Below, piece after piece: positions 34,796 through 43,858 of a DNA stretch of 64,000 bases (the first letter of the stretch is position 1; each line of letters starts with the position of its first letter). Origin of the DNA: Ruminobacter sp. (GTDB lineage Bacteria; Pseudomonadota; Gammaproteobacteria; Enterobacterales; Succinivibrionaceae); assembly GCA_017940385.1 (NCBI GenBank), contig JAGAYS010000009.1:1-64000 (forward strand), written 5' to 3'. The notes beneath the pieces are model-generated. The model had not been told where the DNA came from. It saw nothing but the letters and a program-made list of their open reading frames with translations, and did not search any database. The position numbers and the translations under genes are program-made.

Positions 34796-36265
34796 ATGAA
34801 TGAGTTGTTGGTGAACGTTACTCCTTCCGAGACTCGCGTGGCCTTGGTTGTATCCGGTATCTTATCTGAAATTTATATTGAACGTTCTTCAAATTCAAGC
34901 ATGGTAGGTAATGTTTACCGCGGAAAGGTAAGCCGTGTATTACCGGGAATGCAGGCGGCTTTCGTTGAAATAGGTCATGAAAAAGCAGCGTTTCTGCATG
35001 CGTCAGACATTGTTCCCCATACAGAATGCGTTAATCCGCATGAAAAGGAGCATTTTAAGGCCTGTGACATATCAACGCTGGTTCGTCAGGGGCAGGATAT
35101 TCTTGTTCAGGTGGTGAAGGATCCGATAAGTACGAAAGGTGCAAGACTTACCACTGACATTACCCTGCCTTCAAGATATCTGGTGTTCATGCCTGACAGT
35201 GCTCACGTCGGAGTCTCTCAGAAGATTGAAGGAGACGATGAGAGAAATCGCCTCAAGTCCATAGTGTCAAAGTTTGTGGATAAGGATGTTGGCGGCTTTA
35301 TTGTTCGTACCGCCGCAGAAGGCATTTCGGAGAAGGAGATTGAACAGGATGCCCTGCTTCTTAAGAGAATGTGGCTTAACATTAAAAAGAGCTATAAAGA
35401 AGCCAAGGCCGGAACAATTCTGCATGAAGATTTATCCATAGCCTTCAGACTGCTGCGTGACTTTGTCGGGAATGATATTGATAAAATCAGGGTCGATTCC
35501 AGACTGGCATTCAAAGAACTGGTGAAGTACAGTAACGAATTTGTTCCTGAAATGGTGGGGAAGATTGAACATTATTCCGGCGATACTCCTCTGTTCGATT
35601 TATATGACGTTGAAAATGAGATTCAGCGTGCGCTTGACAGAAGGGTTCAGTTAAAGAGCGGAGGTTCACTGGTAATTGACCAGACCGAAGCCATGACTAC
35701 GATTGACGTAAACACCGGAGCCTTTGTCGGTCACAGAAATCTTGAGGACACCATTTTCAATACAAATGTAGAAGCCGCGGCGGCAATTGCAAGACAACTG
35801 AGACTGAGAAATCTTGGCGGCATAATTATCATTGATTTTATAGATATGGCGGATGCAACCCACCGTGAGCGCGTTATGCAGGCGCTTCTTACCGAACTTG
35901 CCAAGGATCGTGCTAAAACCACGGTGTCAGATTTTTCTGAACTGGGTCTGGTTGAAATGACCAGAAAACGTACAAGAGAAAGTCTGGGACATCTGTTATG
36001 TTGTGAATGTCCTGAGTGTCGCGGCAGAGGTGCGGTGAAGAGTGTCTCATCAGTGTGCTATGAGATATTAAGAGACATACTCAGGGTCAACCATGCATAT
36101 AAGGCAGAAAAGTTTATTGTCTATGCATCCACTGACGTGGCTGAAGCTTTGCAGCTTGACGAACAGCATGCCCTTGCCGAACTTGAGGTATTTATGGGTA
36201 AAACTGTTGAAGTCAGGGCTGAGCACATGTATCGTCGTGAAAAGTATGATGTGGTTATGGCATAA
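34796..36265 (+). CDS. rng: Ribonuclease G
   Basis: A single-strand-specific endoribonuclease that matures the 5' end of 16S rRNA and acts in mRNA turnover. From the ATG at 34796 it is 489 residues, the same as E. coli. An S1 domain (about 40-130), the DNase I-like catalytic domain with IDVNTG (about 305-310) and IIIDFIDM, and the zinc-link CECPECRGRG near 405-414 are all present. AGGTGA lies 7 bases upstream. An in-frame GTG three codons earlier is possible. The stop overlaps the next start. With RppH (at 2.1 kb) it is the second mRNA-decay enzyme in the window. Confidence 0.96.
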   Translation: MNELLVNVTPSETRVALVVSGILSEIYIERSSNSSMVGNVYRGKVSRVLPGMQAAFVEIGHEKAAFLHASDIVPHTECVNPHEKEHFKACDISTLVRQGQDILVQVVKDPISTKGARLTTDITLPSRYLVFMPDSAHVGVSQKIEGDDERNRLKSIVSKFVDKDVGGFIVRTAAEGISEKEIEQDALLLKRMWLNIKKSYKEAKAGTILHEDLSIAFRLLRDFVGNDIDKIRVDSRLAFKELVKYSNEFVPEMVGKIEHYSGDTPLFDLYDVENEIQRALDRRVQLKSGGSLVIDQTEAMTTIDVNTGAFVGHRNLEDTIFNTNVEAAAAIARQLRLRNLGGIIIIDFIDMADATHRERVMQALLTELAKDRAKTTVSDFSELGLVEMTRKRTRESLGHLLCCECPECRGRGAVKSVSSVCYEILRDILRVNHAYKAEKFIVYASTDVAEALQLDEQHALAELEVFMGKTVEVRAEHMYRREKYDVVMA

Positions 36266-37089
36266 TGAACGATTACAGAATTGCCGTTGTTGAGCTGCCT
36301 GCATCCAAAAGAAGCCCGGAAGATGCTGTCCTTCAGGTGGACAAATGTCTTGGTAGCATGACTTCCTTTTCCGGAATTACTCTGGCGGTTCTTCCGGAAA
36401 ACTTCGTATGCTGCAGCAGGAATGATGCTGATTACGAAGTTCTTGCCGGACAGTGGCTGAATGCCGTAAACGCACTTGCCGGTCTGGCACGCAGGCATGG
36501 TGTATATCTTGTTGCCGGGACATTGCCGGAACCGGATGACGACAGACGCTATATAACTACCGCGGTATTTGATCCTCAGGGAAACATGATTGCAAAATAC
36601 CGTAAAATCCATCTTTTCAGAGCCGTTGTTAATGGCTGTTCCTACGATGAAGGGCAGTTTTACAGTCCTGGATTTGAAACCGTCGTATTCAACGTGGATC
36701 GTGTCAGGGTAGGGCTAGCCATCTGTTTTGATCTTCGTTTTCCCAATGTTTTTTCCGAACTAAGGGCCAAGGGAGCCGATGTCATCGTCGTACCTGCGGC
36801 ATTCACCGAGAAGACCGGACAAAAGCACTGGCATGTACTGCTCAGAGCCAGGGCAATTGAAAATCAGGTTTACGTTGTCGGTGCAGGGCTGAACGGCAGT
36901 TCACCTGACGGTTATGAATGCTACGGTCATTCCCTCATTGTCGATCCTGACGGAAAAGTAGTGACGGAAGCATTGGAAAAAAATGATTTTCAGGTGATTG
37001 AACACAAAGTTGATTTAGAATTGAAAGAAAAGATCAGAAATTATATGCCGTTGACAGTGAATAAAGAAGAATATGTGGAGTTAAAATGA
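36265..37089 (+). CDS. Nitrilase-family carbon-nitrogen hydrolase (Nit/deaminated glutathione amidase-like)
   Basis: A 274-residue member of the nitrilase superfamily; the Nit1-like branch hydrolyses deaminated glutathione. The catalytic triad is Glu45 (LPENF), Lys114 (YRKIHLF) and Cys154 (LAICFDLRFP). VPAAFTEKTGQKHWHVLLRARAIENQ is typical. In relatives the large yhdP (AsmA-like) gene lies between rng and this gene; here it is absent and the genes overlap by one base. It overlaps tldD by 4 bases. The exact substrate is not certain. Confidence 0.88.
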   Translation: MNDYRIAVVELPASKRSPEDAVLQVDKCLGSMTSFSGITLAVLPENFVCCSRNDADYEVLAGQWLNAVNALAGLARRHGVYLVAGTLPEPDDDRRYITTAVFDPQGNMIAKYRKIHLFRAVVNGCSYDEGQFYSPGFETVVFNVDRVRVGLAICFDLRFPNVFSELRAKGADVIVVPAAFTEKTGQKHWHVLLRARAIENQVYVVGAGLNGSSPDGYECYGHSLIVDPDGKVVTEALEKNDFQVIEHKVDLELKEKIRNYMPLTVNKEEYVELK

Positions 37090-38600
37090 ATACAGCCAGC
37101 GATTTAGTAAAGATTACTTCGGAAAAACTGTTGTCAGAAAACGGCATGAGTGTTGATTACGTTGAAAGTATGGTTAACAAGCTTAACTCATCCGGAGTTG
37201 ATTTCGGTGACATATTCTTTATGTGTTCAGTTTCTGAGAGCTGGAGATTAAGCGAACAGAAAATTAAATCGGGCTCTTTCGGCATCGATCAGGGTTTTGG
37301 GGTTAGAGGTGTTTTAGGTGAAAAAACGGCTCTGGCTCATTCGGATGAAATTAATAATCACAGTCTTCATCAGGCAATCAGGGCGGCAAGAACTCTTTCA
37401 AATAAGGGCGGTACTTCTGATATCAGACTTAATTTAAGTCCTTCATACAGAATTTATAATACCGGTGACTATGATCCGATAAACAGCATTGGAAGGGAAC
37501 AGAAGGTTCAGATGCTGAGTGATATGGACAGATTTGCCAGATCCCTTGATCCGAGAGTAAGGGAAGTAAAGGTTGGACTCAGTTCTTCCAATGAAAGCAG
37601 TATTCTGTTTACGACTGAAGGCGTAACGGCGGCCGAAATCACTCCGCAGGTCAGCCTGAACTGCTCCGTGATTGTTGAGGAAAACGGAGTATCTGAAAGC
37701 GGACACAGCGCTTCCGGAAAGATTTATGATCTGTCCTTTTTCTTTCAGGAAGTACCTGTTCTGCCTGCGGATTATGTCAGAGGGGTGTCTTCAGTATCCT
37801 CAGTTGATATGGAGCCAAGATATCTTGCCATTGCAAGAGATGCCGTAAGACAGGCTCTGTTAAACCTCAGGGCAGTGCCTATTAAGGCCGGAACCATGCC
37901 TGTGGTACTGGCATCAGGCTGGCCGGCAGTGCTGATTCACGAAGCCATAGGCCATGGTCTGGAAGCTGATTCGTGCCGAAAGGGGCAGTCTATTTTCCAT
38001 GATAAGATGGGCGAAGAGGTTGCTTCTAAGCTGTGCACAATTGTTGATGACGGAACCGTTCATGACGGTACCGGAACCTTCAATGTGGACAGCGAAGGTG
38101 TTCCGAGCAAGAGAAACGTTCTGATCGAGAACGGTGTTCTGAAAAGCTTCATGTACGACAAGCTAAATGCCAGACTTATGGGAAAGGAATCTACCGGAAA
38201 CGGTCGTCGTGCCGACTACTATTGTAAACCTATACCAAGAATGACCAATACGTATCTTTTGCCTGGCGACGACTCTCCAGAAGATATTATCAGAAGTCTT
38301 GATGACGGCATATATGCCATCGATTTCAGCGGCGGTCAGGTGGATACGGTTGCCGGTAAATTTACATTTACCTCAACTGAAGCATATCGCGTAAAAAACG
38401 GCGAAATCAAATATCCCGTAAAGGATGCCACCCTTATTGGAAATGCCATTGGAGTTATGAAGAATATTTCCATGATCGGCAACAATCTGGAGTTTGATAA
38501 AGGTACAGGTTCATGCGGTAAGCAGGGACAGTCCATCAGAGTCGGCCTTGGCCAGCCTACATTAAGAATAGACAGCGTAACCGTCGGAGGTACCAGATAG
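37086..38600 (+). CDS. tldD: Metalloprotease TldD
   Basis: The active metalloprotease subunit of the TldD-PmbA (TldE) complex, which degrades unfolded peptides and processes modified peptides such as microcin B17 or the CcdA antitoxin. The 504-residue protein has the HExxxH zinc motif HEAIGHGLEAD near 285-295 and the GxVNVxS-like C-terminal block with RRADYYCKPIPRMTNTYLLPG. Last gene of the mre-maf-rng-nit-tldD series, with a terminator following. Its partner pmbA is 1 kb downstream on the same strand, separated by the divergent darP unit. Confidence 0.95.
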   Translation: MNTASDLVKITSEKLLSENGMSVDYVESMVNKLNSSGVDFGDIFFMCSVSESWRLSEQKIKSGSFGIDQGFGVRGVLGEKTALAHSDEINNHSLHQAIRAARTLSNKGGTSDIRLNLSPSYRIYNTGDYDPINSIGREQKVQMLSDMDRFARSLDPRVREVKVGLSSSNESSILFTTEGVTAAEITPQVSLNCSVIVEENGVSESGHSASGKIYDLSFFFQEVPVLPADYVRGVSSVSSVDMEPRYLAIARDAVRQALLNLRAVPIKAGTMPVVLASGWPAVLIHEAIGHGLEADSCRKGQSIFHDKMGEEVASKLCTIVDDGTVHDGTGTFNVDSEGVPSKRNVLIENGVLKSFMYDKLNARLMGKESTGNGRRADYYCKPIPRMTNTYLLPGDDSPEDIIRSLDDGIYAIDFSGGQVDTVAGKFTFTSTEAYRVKNGEIKYPVKDATLIGNAIGVMKNISMIGNNLEFDKGTGSCGKQGQSIRVGLGQPTLRIDSVTVGGTR

Positions 38601-38631
38601 TTTTATTCCCGGTTCGTCATGTTATAACTAA

Positions 38632-38661
38632 AAAAGACCACCGTATGGTGGTCTTTTGGTT
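38632..38661. terminator. Bidirectional terminator between tldD and the rhodanese gene
   Basis: AAAAGACCACC (38632-38642) and GGTGGTCTTTT (38647-38657) form a perfect 11-bp stem with a GTAT tetraloop, T-rich on both outer strands. It serves the convergent tldD (+) and rhodanese (-) genes. Confidence 0.8.
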
Positions 38662-38678
38662 TTTATGGATTTACCGTA

Positions 38679-39017
38679 TTATTTAAGAGGATTGTTTTTG
38701 AAGTAGACCATGGCATCTTCGTAACCGCCAAGGTTGATTACATTGGTGTAACCTGTGTTGTTAAGGGCGTTTTTAGCTTTTTCAGCTCTCTTGCCTGAAA
38801 GACAGTAAACGTAAATAGTGTCATCTTTTTTGATGTCGTTGGCAGAGACGCCTTCAACAACCTCGTTAAAAGGAATGTTAAGGCTGTTTTCAACATGGCC
38901 TGATGCGTACTCATCCTGAGTTCTTACATCAATGATGAAGTCGTCCGCATGAACGGTTGCGGAAAAACATAAGAGAGACGCAGCACAGACTGACAAAAAG
39001 GCTGTAATTTTATTCAT
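38679..39017 (-). CDS. Periplasmic single-domain rhodanese
   Basis: A 112-residue exported rhodanese, PspE-like. A signal peptide covers about 1-24 (ends VHA). The rhodanese fold has DVRTQDEYASGHVENSLNIP and the active-site loop YCLSGKRA with Cys72. It would transfer sulfur in the periplasm; the physiological acceptor is unknown. The ATG at 39017 has AGGAG 8 bases upstream; a much longer in-frame extension upstream is inside darP and lacks a signal. It overlaps the darP stop and is probably co-transcribed with it. Confidence 0.85.
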   Translation of the reverse strand: MNKITAFLSVCAASLLCFSATVHADDFIIDVRTQDEYASGHVENSLNIPFNEVVEGVSANDIKKDDTIYVYCLSGKRAEKAKNALNNTGYTNVINLGGYEDAMVYFKNNPLK

Positions 39018-39573
39018 CTGATTTCTCCTGTGAAATATTTGCTTTAAGAAACTGAAAAAGTTCTCTGTAATAGCGGCGATCACTGCTTTCTTTTTCTGAC
39101 TCTTTCTGAGCCTTGGAAACCAATGATCTGAGTTTCTGTCTGTCAATGGCCGGATTTTCCGCGGTCAGACTGTTAATTCTTTCCATGCCTGAAGCTATAA
39201 GTTCATCTCTGAGACTTTCCAGACGATGAAACTGTGCATTTTCGGAAACCTTGGCTCCCTTAATGGCTTTAAGCATGTTTTCAAAAAGTTGGACGTCTTC
39301 TTCTGAAGCCACACGCATGAGTGATTCTACGTGCAGAATCTGTCTGCGCAACTCCTCTGATCTTGGTTTCAGTTTTCTGGCTACGAGCATTGCTTCTCTG
39401 AGAGAGTCATTGATACCGAAAGGAATACGGTCAAATTCTGAGTCTGCAAGCTCCAGAATGGCAATGCCGATTTCTCTCAAATGCCGGGCATGACGCTTCT
39501 CTGAACTTTTTGATACCCAACCGTCATCGTCCGGTATATCATTTTTATGAAAAAAATCAGTATACTTAGGCAT
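39010..39573 (-). CDS. darP: Ribosome-associated protein DarP (YjgA)
   Basis: A dual-action ribosome assembly factor (formerly YjgA) that binds late 50S intermediates. The 187-residue protein (E. coli 183) has the family's WVSKSSEKRHARHLREIGIAILELADSEFDRIP and the C-terminal DRRYYRELFQFLK. It is divergent from pmbA, the same neighbour as in E. coli (yjgA-pmbA), and overlaps the rhodanese gene. Confidence 0.93.
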   Translation of the reverse strand: MPKYTDFFHKNDIPDDDGWVSKSSEKRHARHLREIGIAILELADSEFDRIPFGINDSLREAMLVARKLKPRSEELRRQILHVESLMRVASEEDVQLFENMLKAIKGAKVSENAQFHRLESLRDELIASGMERINSLTAENPAIDRQKLRSLVSKAQKESEKESSDRRYYRELFQFLKANISQEKSDE

Positions 39574-39603
39574 AATTTAGAGATCCTCAAATAAATTTAG
39601 TGT

Positions 39604-39632
39604 ATTCTAGCATCATTAGTGACTATTTGGAA
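39604..39632 (-). promoter_or_regulatory. Promoter candidate for darP
   Basis: On the minus strand TTCCAA (39632-39627) is followed after 17 bases by an extended -10, TGC-TAGAAT (hexamer 39609-39604). The hexamer has 5 of 6 matches; the -35 is weak. Transcription would start about 25 bases before the darP ATG. Confidence 0.4.
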
Positions 39633-39640
39633 TTATTGAT

Positions 39641-40987
39641 ATGGATGACGATATTGAACTTGAACTGAATAAAATGGAAGATTTGGTTCAGTATACGGTG
39701 GAAAAGGCTCAGGAATTGGGGGCTAATGAGGCTCGTGCAAAAATAAATAAGGCCACAGGACTTTCCGTTTCCTCCCGTAATACGGAAATGGAAAATATTT
39801 CATTTACAAACGGCCGTTCCCTTGCAATAACCGTATACAAGGATGATCGTAAAGGTACAGTCGGCACCAGTGATTTATCAAGAAAAGCAATAGATGAAAG
39901 TATCAGTGCAGCTCTGAGTATTGCAAAGCACACAGACCCGGATCCCGACGCCAGATTGCCTGAGAGACAGTATCTTGCTTTTGAGAAAATGGACTTTGAT
40001 ACCTTTCATCCTCTCGATATTGAACCAAATGACATGTTTGAGAGATGTAAGAATCTCGAACTGAAGACCATGGCTGCCGATGAAAGGGTAATATCAGTGG
40101 TAAGCGCCAAGGAAAACAGCAGTCTGTACATCAGTGCCATGGCAACTACCCAGGGACTGGTAGTCAGCAGCGCTGATACATCATATTCACGTAATCTGGT
40201 TCTGATGTGCGGAAAGGATGATGACAGACAGTATGGCGGCTCATATACATACGATTCCCGTCATGACAAACTGTGGAGCGATGAACTGCTGGTCAAGGAA
40301 GCCATTGATGAAGGCGTCTCACAGCTTTGTCCGCAAAAGATTAAGACGGGTGACTACCCTGTTATTTTTGACGTGAACAAATCCTCTCTTCTTCTCAACG
40401 TACTTTTCTCCGCACTTGACGGTCACACGCAGTACTACAAGACCGGTTTTTTAACTGACAGTCTCAATAAAAGGGTTCTTCCTGAGTGGATTTCCATTGA
40501 TGAAAATCCTCATATCGTCGGAAAAATGAGTTCATGCTACATGGACGGAGACGGCGTCAGAACCAGTCCGATGTCAATCATTAAACACGGATGTGTTCAG
40601 AACTATTTTCTGAACAACTACTTCGCCAACAAGCTTAAAATGGCAAATAATGCCCACAATCGAGGGGTAAGTAATACTTTTGTTGTGGATGAGAGAGGGG
40701 CGCTCTGTTCAAAGAACGATCTCATAAGACAGATGGATCGCGGTATTATCGTCCATGATACCATGGGTAGCGGCATTAAACTCATAAACGGTGAGCTTTC
40801 CATCGGTGCCAGCGGTTTTTATGTGGAGAACGGAGTAATTCAGTACCCTATAGCTGAATTTACAATAGCTGGTAATTTTAAAGACCTGTTCAACGGAATC
40901 GTAGCTATTGCTGATGACGGAGACTCAAGAAATGTTGCTGATTTGGGCTCTGTCCTGATTGAAAAGATCAAAGTGGCAGGCGTATAA
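39641..40987 (+). CDS. pmbA: TldE / PmbA metalloprotease partner
   Basis: The partner subunit of TldD; it shares the fold and lacks the zinc HExxxH motif. The 448-residue protein (E. coli 450) has EARAKINKATGLSVSSRNTEMENISF in the N-terminal half and MSIIKHGCVQNYFLNNYFANKL / ASGFYVENGVIQYPIAEFTIAGN at the end. It begins 67 bases from the divergent darP. Confidence 0.94.
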   Translation: MDDDIELELNKMEDLVQYTVEKAQELGANEARAKINKATGLSVSSRNTEMENISFTNGRSLAITVYKDDRKGTVGTSDLSRKAIDESISAALSIAKHTDPDPDARLPERQYLAFEKMDFDTFHPLDIEPNDMFERCKNLELKTMAADERVISVVSAKENSSLYISAMATTQGLVVSSADTSYSRNLVLMCGKDDDRQYGGSYTYDSRHDKLWSDELLVKEAIDEGVSQLCPQKIKTGDYPVIFDVNKSSLLLNVLFSALDGHTQYYKTGFLTDSLNKRVLPEWISIDENPHIVGKMSSCYMDGDGVRTSPMSIIKHGCVQNYFLNNYFANKLKMANNAHNRGVSNTFVVDERGALCSKNDLIRQMDRGIIVHDTMGSGIKLINGELSIGASGFYVENGVIQYPIAEFTIAGNFKDLFNGIVAIADDGDSRNVADLGSVLIEKIKVAGV

Positions 40988-40994
40988 AAAATTA

Positions 40995-41022
40995 TTGTTA
41001 TTGGGGCAATAAGTGGTAAAAT
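40995..41022 (+). promoter_or_regulatory. Promoter candidate for glpX
   Basis: TTGTTA (40995-41000), a 16-base spacer and TAAAAT (41017-41022) preceded by TGG (extended -10). Predicted start near 41029, about 29 bases before the glpX ATG. Confidence 0.5.
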
Positions 41023-41057
41023 TTGCCTAACATTTTATCAACGAGTCAGGATTTATT

Positions 41058-42086
41058 ATGAAACGTGAATTATCCCTTGAATTTTGTCGTGTTACTGAAG
41101 CTGCCGCATTAGCCGGTTATCATTGGTTGGGGCGCGGAGATAAGGCCTCTGCAGACGATGCAGCCGTTAAGGCAATGCGTTACATGTTGAATGATCTTGA
41201 TATCGATGGCGAAATCGTCATTGGTGAAGGTGAAATTGATGAAGCACCAATGCTTTATATCGGTGAACATGTAGGTAACGGTTCAACGGAAGTTGACATA
41301 GCGGTGGATCCTATTGATGGCACCAGAATGACCGCAATGGGACAGAATAATGCCGTAGCCGTTCTTGCTGCTGCAGACAAAGGCGGATTTCTTAAGGCTC
41401 CTGACATGTATATGGAGAAGCTGATAGTAGGTTCCGATGCCAAAGGGGTAATTGATTTAAATGTTTCTCTTGAAGAAAATATATACAGAATTGCACGTGC
41501 CGTCGGTAAGAAATACAGCGATTTAACCTGCGTTACTCTTGCCAAGCCAAGACATGAAAAGGCAATAAAGACCATGCATGAGTTAGGTCTGAGGGTTTAT
41601 GCAATTCCTGACGGTGACGTTGCTGCATCAGTATTAACATGCATGCCTGACAGTGACATCGATTTTCTTTACTGTATCGGCGGCGCTCCTGAAGGCGTAA
41701 TCAGTGCGGCCGTAGCCCGTTCACTTGAGGGCGATATGCAGGGCAGACTTATTCCTCGTCATATTGCTAAGGGAGATACCCCTGAAAACAGAGCTCACGG
41801 TGAGAATGAGATTGCAAGATGTAAGACCATGGGCATAGAACCTTTAACAGTTCTTAAGCTTGAAGACATGGTAAGAACTGACAGCATCATTGTTTCAATT
41901 ACCGGTATTACCAAGGGTGATTTGCTTGATGGTGTTACTCTTGACGGTAATATTGCCAAGACTGAAAGTATCATGATTCGTGGTACGTCAAAGACTGTTC
42001 GTCGTATAAAGGCTCTGCATACACTGCCAAAGAAGTCACAGACTATTTATGACCTCGTTTTCGGCAACGGCAGCAGTAACAAATAA
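41058..42086 (+). CDS. glpX: Class II fructose-1,6-bisphosphatase GlpX
   Basis: Hydrolyses fructose-1,6-bisphosphate in gluconeogenesis. The 342-residue protein (E. coli 336) has the metal-binding GEGEIDEAPML, VDPIDGTRMTAMGQNN and GGAPEGVISAA motifs of the GlpX class. With pckA, gpmI, glgC and glgA in the window it completes a gluconeogenic route from C4/C3 acids to glycogen. Own promoter and terminator suggest a monocistronic unit. Confidence 0.96.
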   Translation: MKRELSLEFCRVTEAAALAGYHWLGRGDKASADDAAVKAMRYMLNDLDIDGEIVIGEGEIDEAPMLYIGEHVGNGSTEVDIAVDPIDGTRMTAMGQNNAVAVLAAADKGGFLKAPDMYMEKLIVGSDAKGVIDLNVSLEENIYRIARAVGKKYSDLTCVTLAKPRHEKAIKTMHELGLRVYAIPDGDVAASVLTCMPDSDIDFLYCIGGAPEGVISAAVARSLEGDMQGRLIPRHIAKGDTPENRAHGENEIARCKTMGIEPLTVLKLEDMVRTDSIIVSITGITKGDLLDGVTLDGNIAKTESIMIRGTSKTVRRIKALHTLPKKSQTIYDLVFGNGSSNK

Positions 42087-42102
42087 AACAGGTCTCTGTT
42101 GC

Positions 42103-42138
42103 AAAAAAGGAACCTTCATAACGGAGGTTCCTTTTTTT
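42103..42138. terminator. Terminator between glpX and the acetyltransferase
   Basis: AAAAAAGGAACCT (42103-42115) pairs with AGGTTCCTTTTTT (42125-42137), with further T. It is symmetric A/T flanked and so can end both the glpX transcript and the opposing unit. Confidence 0.8.
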
Positions 42139-42172
42139 GGCAGTATACGAACAGCTGCTGTCTCAGCAGAAA

Positions 42173-42559
42173 TCAGTCGCGGAAAATGAAAATCTTGTCG
42201 TTTGCGGCTGACTTTACATACCCCTGGGTTTCAAGAAAATACGTCAGACCGTCCTGCTCCTCCTGAGGGAATATACAGGTGTCAATTGAGACATTATCAT
42301 ATTCGTTAAGAACAAATCTGTTGGTTTCTTCAAGAAGGTATCTGCCGACGCCTCTTCTTCTGGTAATATCCCTGACTTTGAGGTAAACAATGCGGTTTTC
42401 GTTTGTAACGGAAATTCCTACAACACCGTCGTTGAATACTGCCAGATGAACGTGTCCTAGTTTCTGGATTTCACTGAAGTCCGTAGGTTCTAACAATTTA
42501 TTAAGACTTTTCACCCATAGAGGTTCCGGTTCATAATCATGAAAAACTGTTAAACGCAT
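42173..42559 (-). CDS. GNAT-family N-acetyltransferase
   Basis: A 128-residue acetyltransferase of the GNAT superfamily with the acetyl-CoA loop RRRGVGRYLLEETN near 66-80 (R-x-x-G-x-G) and a central beta sheet (VGISVTNENRIVYLKVRDI). The substrate cannot be told from the sequence. The gene starts 12 bases after envC ends, so gpmI-envC-gnat form a unit. Confidence 0.8.
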   Translation of the reverse strand: MRLTVFHDYEPEPLWVKSLNKLLEPTDFSEIQKLGHVHLAVFNDGVVGISVTNENRIVYLKVRDITRRRGVGRYLLEETNRFVLNEYDNVSIDTCIFPQEEQDGLTYFLETQGYVKSAANDKIFIFRD

Positions 42560-42571
42560 ATTAATGACCTG

Positions 42572-43849
42572 CTACTTTAAAAAAATACGTGGGTTTAGGG
42601 GAACACTGTTTTTTCTTATTTCAAAGTATAAACTATTGGTTTCCAAACCTCCACTGTTTCCGGCCGTGGCTATTACATCCCCGCGCTGAACTCGCTGTCC
42701 GCTCCTGACAAGATTGGTTTTGTTGTTTGCGTATATGGAAATATAATCGGCTCCGTGGTCTATTACTATGATATTTCCCCATCCGTTCATCCAGCCTGAG
42801 TACAGCACGTCTCCGGCTGATATGGACGATACACTGTTTCCTTCATTACAGGCAATCAGAAGTCCTGTCCATTTTGTGGAAGTAAACCTGACCTGTCCGA
42901 ATTTCTTTATGACACTGCCTTTAACTGGCCAAGGCAGTTTTTTGCCGAGTCCGTTCAGATTGTTTCTTTTGGCAAAGCTTTCTTTTTCTTCTCTTGCGGC
43001 CTTTTCGGTGTCCCGACCTTCCTTTTTGGCTTTTGCCCTGGCGTCAGCAATGGCTTTAAGTTCAGCCTGTTTTCTCTTTTTGGCGAGTTCAAGCTTTTTG
43101 GTTTCTATGGCTTTTTCAAGAGCCTTCAGAGCTTCTTCCTGCTTCTTGAGCTGCTGCTTTTCATTGTTGATGTTTGACTGCAGGGCATCTTCCATGAATT
43201 TACGCTGAGTTCTTTCTTTGTTTAATGACCCCAGATTCCTGTCATATTCAGTTCTGAGTTCCGAAAGTTCTGTTTTCTTTCTTTCAAGATACTGTTTACT
43301 GTTTTTCAGTTCTGTCTGATTCTTGGCGATATTGCTGATTATTTCCATTCTCTGTTCCGCCAGAATCTGATAATAGGTCATATACCTGTCATATTCACTG
43401 ACGTTGTCATTGCCAAGAATGATTTTGATTCCCGGATTTTCTCCGAACATATAAAGCTGTTTTACCATATTTTTCAGCATTTGTATGTTTGAATCATTTA
43501 AGGTTTCCAGATCTGATATTTGGTTTTCAAGTTCGGTAATCTGACTGGATACCAGCCTGATTTTATTTTCAGTGATGGACAGTTTCATGTCCAAAAGTTT
43601 TATTGACTGATCGTAGTTCTTTCTTTCTCTCTTAAGGTACATCAGATCATTTTCGTGATTTTTGATGATCTCCGTACGTCGTTCGATGTCCTTTTTGAGA
43701 GTGGCTATGGATTTTTCATCATTTCCGGATGATGCTGATAATGCCGGGGACGGCATTATCAGTACTAGGAGAACAGTGCAAAGCGATACCAGCAGAAGCA
43801 GTCTGCTTTTTACAATAGAACGTTCCGTGTATCGCTTATCTGCTGTCAT
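42572..43849 (-). CDS. envC: EnvC-like LytM-domain amidase activator
   Basis: EnvC is a periplasmic activator of AmiA/AmiB amidases at the septum. The 425-residue protein has a signal peptide (about 1-40), two long coiled-coils (about 45-240) and a Lys/Glu-rich stretch. The C-terminal LytM (M23) domain has lost the zinc ligands: KWTGLLI stands where H-x3-D would be and SLYFEIR where HLHFE would be, exactly the degenerate state known in EnvC. ATG at 43849 is used; a TTG just before abuts gpmI. It follows gpmI with an almost zero gap, the conserved gpmI-envC arrangement. Confidence 0.92.
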   Translation of the reverse strand: MTADKRYTERSIVKSRLLLLVSLCTVLLVLIMPSPALSASSGNDEKSIATLKKDIERRTEIIKNHENDLMYLKRERKNYDQSIKLLDMKLSITENKIRLVSSQITELENQISDLETLNDSNIQMLKNMVKQLYMFGENPGIKIILGNDNVSEYDRYMTYYQILAEQRMEIISNIAKNQTELKNSKQYLERKKTELSELRTEYDRNLGSLNKERTQRKFMEDALQSNINNEKQQLKKQEEALKALEKAIETKKLELAKKRKQAELKAIADARAKAKKEGRDTEKAAREEKESFAKRNNLNGLGKKLPWPVKGSVIKKFGQVRFTSTKWTGLLIACNEGNSVSSISAGDVLYSGWMNGWGNIIVIDHGADYISIYANNKTNLVRSGQRVQRGDVIATAGNSGGLETNSLYFEIRKNSVPLNPRIFLK

Positions 43850-43858
43850 ATAAGGCAA

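Noticed and set aside
43046..43849. Loss of zinc ligands in the M23 domain of EnvC
   Set aside because: Degenerate LytM without zinc ligands is the normal state of EnvC, which activates amidases and is not a peptidase.
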